Positions 27,839 through 33,535 of a DNA stretch of 33,535 nt are shown piece after piece (position 1 is the stretch's first letter; each line of letters opens with the position of its first letter). The stretch is taken from contig JAIOPV010000259.1 of the NCBI GenBank assembly GCA_021413735.1, positions 1 through 33,535 on the forward strand, written 5' to 3'. The notes under the pieces are model-generated. The model worked only from the letters and a program-made list of their open reading frames with translations. It was not told where the DNA came from and did not search any database. Source of the stretch: Planctomycetota bacterium (GTDB lineage: Bacteria; Planctomycetota; Planctomycetia; Gemmatales; Gemmataceae). Both the position numbers and the translations under genes were made by a program.

Positions 27839-29690
27839 TTTGGTATTGCCGCTTGCTCACCGGCACCATCACATGCGGGAACGCCGCGGTCGATGACACG
27901 CCCATGAACACGAAACACATCTCGTCAGTGGTCTGCTCGCCGAGCCGCACGATCCGGGGCGGTGAACTCGGGTTGCGTGGGTTCTCTGCTGAGTTGTCGA
28001 ACGTCGCCCGCACTCGCAGGATCGTGCCCTTCGGCAACTTCAACGGCTCCTTCAAGTCGTACTGCTCCTGCCAGTTGTAATCCCACACCGGAATGCGGAT
28101 CAGGCTGCGTTCCTTCTCACCCGGCAACGTTGCAAACAGCTCGATGTCCTTGCCGAGAAGGTGCATGTGCGGGATGAGCCGATACGCAGTTACGTCTTCG
28201 AGGGTTCGCCAGGCGCGATCAACGACGAAGTCCTTGTCGCCAGCGGGAATCGACCAGAACAACCCGGCCACAGGAATCGACGTGAAGCGTTCCGTTGCGG
28301 GCTTCTTCGCGAAGTAAATCCCCACCTTCGTGCGATCAGTCTCTTCCTTGCCCGTGCGATGATAGTGGATCTGAATGCAGAGATCCGATCCTTTGGGCAG
28401 TCGCAGCGCGACACCATCGGGCAGCTTCTTCGGAAGCATTCCGGGTGCCCAACCGCCGAGAATCATTGACGTGTCCGGCACGAATCCGAACCCCATTTTC
28501 ACAGGGTAACCAGGGCCGCGGTCCGCATCGTTAGGTTGAGCTTCGGCCGCTGCTGCCGCCTGGAGCTTGCGGGCGGCACCGGTTCGATCCACGAGGTTCA
28601 CAGTGTGGTGAACGACTCGCGGATTGCCAGGTCGCACTTCGACAGCCACGACGTCCTTATCTTCGGTGAGGTTCGTAGGGAACACCATCACGCGAAACAT
28701 ATCCCGGCCCTTCGCGGCAATTGTCACATCACTGGGTGATTCGAGAACGAGGTCGGGCTCGCCAAGTGTCCAGTTGTCGTCGAACTTCGTGGCGGGTGGC
28801 GCGTCTTTTGGATCGCCTTCGGGCATCCCCTGAGCGACCCACTTTTCCAAAACCTTCATGGCGCTTGCGGGAAGGCTGCGCTCGCCCGCGAGTAGCGTGT
28901 TCGGGGCCGGCTTCCACGGCGGCATTCGCTTCGCGTGGACTTCCTCGACGCACAACTCTCCCCAGCGGGTTGCCTGCTTGTAGGTGAGCAGCGAGAACGG
29001 ACCCGCTTGGCCCGGTCGATGGCACGACTGGCAATTCGCGATGAAGACCGGCAGCACGTCCTTGTAGAACGTGACAGCCGTTTCGTTTGCGGCTGGTTTC
29101 TTCTCGGCAATGGTAATCGGACAGCCGAACGCCTTCGCTTCAGGCTCGCTCACGGCTTTGCCCGCGAGCAATTCGTCGATGGCAGTAGACAAATCGTTTC
29201 GCGCCACGATGGTCTTCGGTTTGAGCCTGGCTGTGAAGCCGTCATCGATCCGACCGCGATACCGCACGACGAACTTCTCGTCGAGTACCACAACCTCGGG
29301 CGTCACTTTCGCACCAAGAGACACAACCGACGCTTGCTCACGATCCGCAAACACTCGGAACGGCAGTTTGTACTCTTTCGCGTGTGCGGCAGCCTGGACA
29401 GGAGTTGTTTCGGTATCGGGGAAGACGCCTACCACAGTCACGCCCTTCGCGGCGTACTTCGTGGCAATGTCCGCGAGCGTCGGAAGGTAGCCGTTCGACA
29501 TGGGGCATTCGGTCGCCAGGAACGCGACGACAACAACCTTCGCCTTCTGATCGGCGAGCGTCCACTTCTTTCCGGCGGCATCGGTGAGTGTGAACCCCGC
29601 GACTGGTTTGGCATGTTCCACCTTCGCGGCACCAACAGGAATCACTCCCAACACAGCGACCAGAAGCGGAAGAACAAGGCGCGACATCAT
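27681..29690 (-). CDS. Redoxin - cytochrome c - copper monooxygenase-like secreted protein
   Basis: The start at ATG 29690 is chosen over a TTG at 29729 because CAGGAG lies upstream and the protein then starts with a signal peptide (about 1-21). A thioredoxin-fold redoxin domain (about 28-185) has a single ECPMS cysteine (Cys62), no CxxC. A c-type heme site CQSCH lies at 220-224, with MPPW (Met256) a likely axial ligand. A copper type II ascorbate-dependent monooxygenase-like region follows: HHTVN (361-362), IHYH (442, 444), PHMH (508, 510) and TTDEMCF (Met591), in the order of copper ligands in peptidylglycine monooxygenase. After about residue 616 the frame reads through into DNA antisense to the MFS gene, adding about 53 arginine/proline-rich residues that do not look like part of the family. 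It is the third gene of an ECF sigma operon and acts outside the cytoplasmic membrane, possibly in oxidative chemistry. Confidence 0.88.
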   Translation of the reverse strand: MMSRLVLPLLVAVLGVIPVGAAKVEHAKPVAGFTLTDAAGKKWTLADQKAKVVVVAFLATECPMSNGYLPTLADIATKYAAKGVTVVGVFPDTETTPVQAAAHAKEYKLPFRVFADREQASVVSLGAKVTPEVVVLDEKFVVRYRGRIDDGFTARLKPKTIVARNDLSTAIDELLAGKAVSEPEAKAFGCPITIAEKKPAANETAVTFYKDVLPVFIANCQSCHRPGQAGPFSLLTYKQATRWGELCVEEVHAKRMPPWKPAPNTLLAGERSLPASAMKVLEKWVAQGMPEGDPKDAPPATKFDDNWTLGEPDLVLESPSDVTIAAKGRDMFRVMVFPTNLTEDKDVVAVEVRPGNPRVVHHTVNLVDRTGAARKLQAAAAAEAQPNDADRGPGYPVKMGFGFVPDTSMILGGWAPGMLPKKLPDGVALRLPKGSDLCIQIHYHRTGKEETDRTKVGIYFAKKPATERFTSIPVAGLFWSIPAGDKDFVVDRAWRTLEDVTAYRLIPHMHLLGKDIELFATLPGEKERSLIRIPVWDYNWQEQYDLKEPLKLPKGTILRVRATFDNSAENPRNPSSPPRIVRLGEQTTDEMCFVFMGVSSTAAFPHVMVPVSKRQYQITQATAYPSFRGRSRSTQARRRTPPRQPNTPDHSCCRMPSTMRRFGVPPLLR

Positions 29691-29751
29691 GGTAGTGAAC
29701 TCCTGTTCGCGACCGAAAGACAAAGCCAAACACCAAATCCATTTGCTGTCA

Positions 29752-30693
29752 TTACAGACCGTTCACAATCACATCCCCGAGATTCTGAAGCAGAATCTTT
29801 CGGCGTAGAACTGGCCTCGTTGCATCATACACCGGCTTACCCGCGTCAATGTGCCCCTCCGGTGTGTATAACGTCTCGTCGGGCTTCGCGTTTCCAACGA
29901 ACTTGAACGTAATTGTGGCCGGCCCACCCATCAGCATTTCTCGATGCAGGACAAGCGAGCGAATCAGCTTCGTGTTCTTATCCACGACAAGTTCCGCAGC
30001 ACGAATTTGTCCTGCGTGTGGGTTGCCGCGTCGAGTGGCGGTCACGGAACTCGTCGCGGCACGTTTCTCGGGCGGTCCAGTCCACGATAGCTCAAAGTCT
30101 TTCAGCACTTCATCGAGCAGCGTTCCAATTTCCAGCCCGCGAATCTTGACCACATCGCGAACGGCTGGCGGCAATTCGGACTCGTCAAACCGAGCGGCGG
30201 CATCGCGAGTTGGAGCAATCCAGACGCGACCATCTTTGTCGCGGCCCCAAGTGCCGCGCCCGCCGAATCCAGGCTCGACCATGAAACGATCACCCCGAGT
30301 ACAGATCGTCATGGTTCGCCCACTGTCGATCATGAGCGCGAGCGGTGCCGGCGAGTTCACGGGAAGCTGAAGTGTCTGCGTGTAGCACCGATCTGCGTCC
30401 GCTCGGTATGCTTCGCGTGCGGACTCGACAACTTGCGCCGGCGTTGCCATCGCTTGACGGGGTGGGCTGATGAAAAACACTCCGACAAGCAGCGACGCAG
30501 CAAGAGCAGCGAACGCCAGCAGCGCAAATCGGCGACCCGAGGAAGTTCGAGGTGTCGCGTCTGCTTCGAGTTGAGCGAGGACACGATCACGCATCTTCGC
30601 GGCATCGACACGGCTCGCCTCAGCGTCGAGTTGAGCGCGCACGACAGCGTCGATTCCGGGTGCGGCTGGCGGGAATTTTTCGCTGGGAGTCAT
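29752..30693 (-). CDS. Membrane protein with anti-sigma-like architecture
   Basis: A 313-residue product starting at ATG 30693 with GAGG about eight bases upstream. The N-terminal 60 residues are cytoplasmic and helical (AQLDAEASRVDAAKMRDRVLAQLE). One membrane span lies at about 65-82 (FALLAFAALAASLLVGVFFI). The rest would be outside the membrane; it resembles LolA/RseB-like lipoprotein-carrier folds (YTQTLQLPV, DRFMVEP, EGHIDAGKPVYD) but I am not sure of this. Position directly after an ECF sigma gene (59 bases) and the one-span layout suggest a membrane anti-sigma factor. No zinc-binding HxxxCxxC motif is seen in the cytoplasmic part, so it is not a ZAS-type anti-sigma. Confidence 0.72.
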   Translation of the reverse strand: MTPSEKFPPAAPGIDAVVRAQLDAEASRVDAAKMRDRVLAQLEADATPRTSSGRRFALLAFAALAASLLVGVFFISPPRQAMATPAQVVESAREAYRADADRCYTQTLQLPVNSPAPLALMIDSGRTMTICTRGDRFMVEPGFGGRGTWGRDKDGRVWIAPTRDAAARFDESELPPAVRDVVKIRGLEIGTLLDEVLKDFELSWTGPPEKRAATSSVTATRRGNPHAGQIRAAELVVDKNTKLIRSLVLHREMLMGGPATITFKFVGNAKPDETLYTPEGHIDAGKPVYDATRPVLRRKILLQNLGDVIVNGL

Positions 30694-30752
30694 GCTGAAA
30701 CCTCACAGCAATTTGCCGGGTACGCGGGAACAACCCACAACTCGCCGATCGG

Positions 30753-31307
30753 TTACGTGGATTCATCAGAATTTGTTCCACCGAGCACCAAATGCAAATC
30801 CTCGGCGAGCGCCTTGCGACCGCGATACACCAGCACACCCGCGTTCGTGGCTGAGATGCCGAGCGATTCCGCGATGTCTTCCTTGCTCATGCCGAGCGCC
30901 CGCAACTCGACCGCCGCACGCTGCATTGGAGGGAGTTTCTCAAGTGCGGTGCGAACCCGTTCTTCGAGTTCGCGATGCTGTGCAATCTGATCCGGGCGGA
31001 GTGCGGACTGATCCGCGAAGTCGAATGGCCGGTCGTCTTCGTCTCGCACGGCGACGAGTGCAACCAGTTCGCGTTCGCGGGTCGCCTGGTTGATGCACAG
31101 GTTCGAGATCGCCTTGAACAGTAACTTCACGCCGTCGCGTTCGAGATCGTAGTCGTTGGCACGGCGAAGCAGCCTGAACAGACATTCCTGCACGACATCA
31201 TCGGCGCGGTCGGGTGTGCGAACGAGCGACCGTGCGTAGGCCAGTGCCCGCGGCGTCACGGACTTGATCCAGTCGCCGAGCCTTTTTCGCTGATCGTCCG
31301 TCAGCAT
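30753..31307 (-). CDS. ECF-type RNA polymerase sigma factor
   Basis: A 184-residue sigma-70 family protein of extracytoplasmic-function type. The region 2 part has RTPDRADDVVQECLFRLLRRA (core binding and -10 recognition) and the region 4 helix-turn-helix reads LPPMQRAAVELRALGMSKEDIAESLGIS with TNAGVLVYRGRKAL as recognition helix. Regions 1.1 and 3 are absent, as expected. It starts at ATG 31307 without a strong Shine-Dalgarno. It leads a minus-strand operon with the anti-sigma-like membrane protein and the redoxin/copper protein, which are its likely regulator and target. ECF factors often activate their own promoter, which would lie in 31308-31462. Confidence 0.93.
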   Translation of the reverse strand: MLTDDQRKRLGDWIKSVTPRALAYARSLVRTPDRADDVVQECLFRLLRRANDYDLERDGVKLLFKAISNLCINQATRERELVALVAVRDEDDRPFDFADQSALRPDQIAQHRELEERVRTALEKLPPMQRAAVELRALGMSKEDIAESLGISATNAGVLVYRGRKALAEDLHLVLGGTNSDEST

Positions 31308-31462
31308 GTCCGAAGTGTCCGCGTGTCAGTTGATCGGCTGCGTGAGGATCAACCTACAGGATAACGCCAGCGGGCGGGAACTGTTTCCTCATGTGAACTC
31401 GGCACTGCGATCGGTTAGACTCACTCGCTCACGGTCCGTCCTGTCATGTTGGAGTGGTCGCT
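31308..31462. promoter_or_regulatory. Divergent promoter region of the ECF sigma operon and the dehydrogenase-like gene
   Basis: A 155-base gap with an inverted repeat GTTGATC / GATCAAC at 31329-31353 (11-base spacer). A GGGAACT element at about 31376-31382 on the plus strand resembles an ECF -35 (GGAAC) upstream of the dehydrogenase-like gene, but a matching -10 is uncertain. Confidence 0.4.
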
Positions 31463-33535
31463 ATGTTCGCGCATTCCCGGCAAGTTCTCTTCGTCATCGC
31501 GATGGTCGCAGTTCTGGGAACCACAACCGGCGACGATAAGAAGCCAGCCGATCCGTTCGCCGAAGTGCCGCGAGTGAAGGCGCTTGAACCAGCCGAGTCG
31601 CTGAAAGCATTCGACGTGCAACCCGGCTTCCGTGTGGAGTTGGTTGCGTCTGAGCCGTTGATTCGCTCGCCAGTCGCGATGGACTTCGACGAGAACGGCA
31701 GGCTCTTCGTGGCAGAGTTCCCGGAGTACAACCAGTACGCGAACCCGGTAGGCTCGAAGGAACGCGGATGCATCAAGATGCTGGAATCGACCAAGGGTGA
31801 CGGTAAGTACGACAAGGCGACGGTGTACGCTGCCGATCTCGATTCGCCCGTCGCAGTGGCGTGCTGGGATGGTGGCGTGTTCGTCGGCGTGGTACCCGAT
31901 CTGTGGTATTTCAAAGACACGAAACGCGACGGCAAAGCGGACGTGAAACGCAAAGTGCTGACCGGCTTCGAGCGTGACAAGGCTGGCGAAGCAATGTTGA
32001 ACTCGTTCCGTTGGGGGCCGGACAATCGCTTCCACATAGCGACGGGGTTGGCTGGCGGCACACTTCGCAAGGCTGGTGAGCCAGGCGATAAGGGGACGCT
32101 GATTCGCCGTCAGAACATTCGCTTCGAGCCACGCAACGGAGACTTCACGATCACGAGCGGCGGCGGCCAGCACGGCATGACGCTCGATGATTGGGGCGAC
32201 ACGTTCGTCTGCGCGAACAGCGACCCGATTCAGCACCTCATCTATGATGCTCGCTACGCGATGCGGAATCCGTTCGTGGTCGCCCCGTCGCCGGTAGTCG
32301 ATGCGAACGCTGCGGGTCGCTATCCGAAACTGCACCGCGTCAGTCCTCCCGAGCCGTGGCGTGAGGCTCGCACTCGGCTTCGCAAAGACAAGCTCGTTCC
32401 GGGTTCCGACGAAGGCGGCACGCCGTTCGGCTTCTTCACGGGAGCAACGGGTGTGACCGTTTATCGCGGCGACGCCTACCCCGCAGCGTTTCGCGGAAAC
32501 GTGTTCGTCGGCGAAGTGGCGAACAATCTCGTCTATCGTGCGAAGTTGGAACCGAAGGGAATCACATGGTCGGCAGTGCGAGCTGACAAAGACCGCGAAT
32601 TCCTGGCGTCGAAAGATATCTGGTTCCGACCCGTGCAGTTCGCGAACGCCCCCGACGGCTGTCTGTACGTCATCGACATGTACCGCGAAATCATCGAAGG
32701 GGCAGCGTTCTTGCCGCCGCAATTGCTGAAGTTCGTCGATGTCGCGGGTGGCATTGATCGCGGTCGCATCTGGCGTATCCGACCCGATGACGATGTGAAA
32801 CTTCGCAAGCCGCCGGAACTCGGCAAGGCCACGCTCGCGGAGTTGGTCGCGCTCCTCGAACACCCCAACGGCTGGCACCGCGACACGGCCGCACGGCTGC
32901 TCTATCTGCGGAAGGATTCGGCCGCTGCACCTGCACTAAAGAAGCTCGCGTCTGAGTCGAAGTCGGCTCTCGGACGGATGCACGCACGGTACGCACTTCA
33001 CGAACTGAATCTGCTGAAGCCCGAGGAAGTGTCGGAGGCGTTGTGCGATTCCGAGCCGCGGGCACGAGTCCACGCCCTGCGGCTCGCGGAGGACTACGTC
33101 ACGTCAAGCGATGTCTGGACCAAACTCGCCACGATGTACAACGACGAGGATCAACGCGTGCGATATCAACTCGCGTTCTCGTCGTGGTCACGACCGGGCG
33201 GCACGCCGATCACGGGCCTGGCTCGTTTCGCGGTCACCGAGGGCACGAACCCCTGGATGCGGCTCGCAATTCTCAGCGCGGCCAATCAGCGGAGCGGCGG
33301 GCTTCTCAGTTATCTCTTGCGGGAGGCCGACCGCAGAACGGCCCCAGGCGTGAAGGAGCTGTGTCTTGCGCTCATCGCACAGGCCGCGGCCGCCAATCGA
33401 CCCGAAGAAATCGCACTGATCGTGAAGGCCATCGACGCTATCCCCGAAGCCGAGTTACCCCTGGCGCGAGAGTTGGTGCAGGTGTTCGTGTCGAAGTTGC
33501 CGCCAGCCGCGCGAGAGAAGTTCGCTGGTCTCGCG
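31463..33535 (+). CDS. PVC-type membrane-bound dehydrogenase-like protein with HEAT-like repeats (C-terminus outside window)
   Basis: The frame opens at ATG 31463, with GGAG eight bases upstream, and stays open for 691 codons to the window end. A signal peptide covers about 1-23 (RQVLFVIAMVAVLGTTTG). Residues about 40-470 form a beta-propeller of the planctomycete 'putative membrane-bound dehydrogenase' type: SPVAMDFDENGRLFVAEF, LNSFRWGPDNRFHIATGL, TSGGGQHGMTLDDWGDTF, FFTGATGVTVYRGDAYP, and VQFANAPDGCLYVIDMYREIIEG. Residues from about 480 on are helical repeats (HEAT-like). Relatives end with a c-type heme domain (CxxCH); that part would be beyond 33535. Probably periplasmic sugar/alcohol oxidation coupled to a cytochrome, by family analogy; the substrate is unknown. 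Confidence 0.9.
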   Translation, partial: MFAHSRQVLFVIAMVAVLGTTTGDDKKPADPFAEVPRVKALEPAESLKAFDVQPGFRVELVASEPLIRSPVAMDFDENGRLFVAEFPEYNQYANPVGSKERGCIKMLESTKGDGKYDKATVYAADLDSPVAVACWDGGVFVGVVPDLWYFKDTKRDGKADVKRKVLTGFERDKAGEAMLNSFRWGPDNRFHIATGLAGGTLRKAGEPGDKGTLIRRQNIRFEPRNGDFTITSGGGQHGMTLDDWGDTFVCANSDPIQHLIYDARYAMRNPFVVAPSPVVDANAAGRYPKLHRVSPPEPWREARTRLRKDKLVPGSDEGGTPFGFFTGATGVTVYRGDAYPAAFRGNVFVGEVANNLVYRAKLEPKGITWSAVRADKDREFLASKDIWFRPVQFANAPDGCLYVIDMYREIIEGAAFLPPQLLKFVDVAGGIDRGRIWRIRPDDDVKLRKPPELGKATLAELVALLEHPNGWHRDTAARLLYLRKDSAAAPALKKLASESKSALGRMHARYALHELNLLKPEEVSEALCDSEPRARVHALRLAEDYVTSSDVWTKLATMYNDEDQRVRYQLAFSSWSRPGGTPITGLARFAVTEGTNPWMRLAILSAANQRSGGLLSYLLREADRRTAPGVKELCLALIAQAAAANRPEEIALIVKAIDAIPEAELPLARELVQVFVSKLPPAAREKFAGLA

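Noticed and set aside
28935-29906. 323-residue plus-strand ORF
   Set aside because: Antisense to the redoxin gene and the end of the anti-sigma-like gene; no recognisable motif.
31421-32878. 485-residue minus-strand ORF
   Set aside because: It is antisense to the dehydrogenase-like gene, whose plus-strand frame has a signal peptide, ribosome site and family motifs. The antisense product is His/Arg-rich and unlike any family.

Overview
The window is high-GC chromosomal DNA from a planctomycete, most likely of the Gemmata-like lineage (Gemmataceae). The main signs are a DUF1549/DUF1553 'planctomycete cytochrome' gene followed by a DUF1501 gene, a large surface protein carrying the N-terminal VEPLEGRIVPS motif, serine/threonine kinases of planctomycete type, a redoxin/cytochrome c/copper-monooxygenase-like protein, and a PVC-type membrane-bound dehydrogenase. 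No tRNA, rRNA, CRISPR array or insertion sequence was seen. Two long genes run off the window: the surface protein at the left edge and the dehydrogenase-like protein at the right edge.

Layout. 1-3564 (minus): secreted Ig-like/kelch-like/FG-GAP protein, C-terminus missing. 3565-4197: spacer with one candidate small ORF and a perfect 26-bp palindrome. 4198-6858 (minus): phosphoenolpyruvate synthase with a BON domain at its C-terminus. 6859-7248: divergent control region with a near-perfect 22-bp palindrome. 7249-10841 (plus): a tightly coupled pair, a DUF47/PhoU-like protein and a half-length pyruvate phosphate dikinase that lacks the PEP-binding barrel. 11041-13539 (minus): glycogen phosphorylase. 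13648-17726 (plus): a coupled pair, a membrane serine/threonine kinase with an external sensor region and an FHA/GAF-like/class III cyclase. 17767-18987 (minus): ADP-glucose pyrophosphorylase. 19298-21361 (plus): a second kinase with two PAS domains that appears cut short. 21364-21701: two gene fragments, one from a P-type metal ATPase and one from a LuxR-type regulator.

The right third is separate in theme. 21773-26236 is the DUF1549/DUF1553 plus DUF1501 pair, followed by an MFS transporter (26336-27838). A three-gene minus-strand operon (31307 down to 27681) encodes an ECF sigma factor, a probable anti-sigma/outer-membrane-lipoprotein-type membrane protein, and the redoxin/cytochrome/copper protein. 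The dehydrogenase-like gene diverges from it at 31463.

How it may work together (inference): the 4.2-19 kb stretch groups enzymes at the pyruvate/PEP node with enzymes that break down and build glycogen, interleaved with a kinase-FHA-cyclase relay and a second kinase. This looks like a carbon-storage control island. The most unusual parts are the half dikinase with its DUF47-like partner, the PEP synthase-BON fusion, and the fragment zone at 21.36-21.70 kb.
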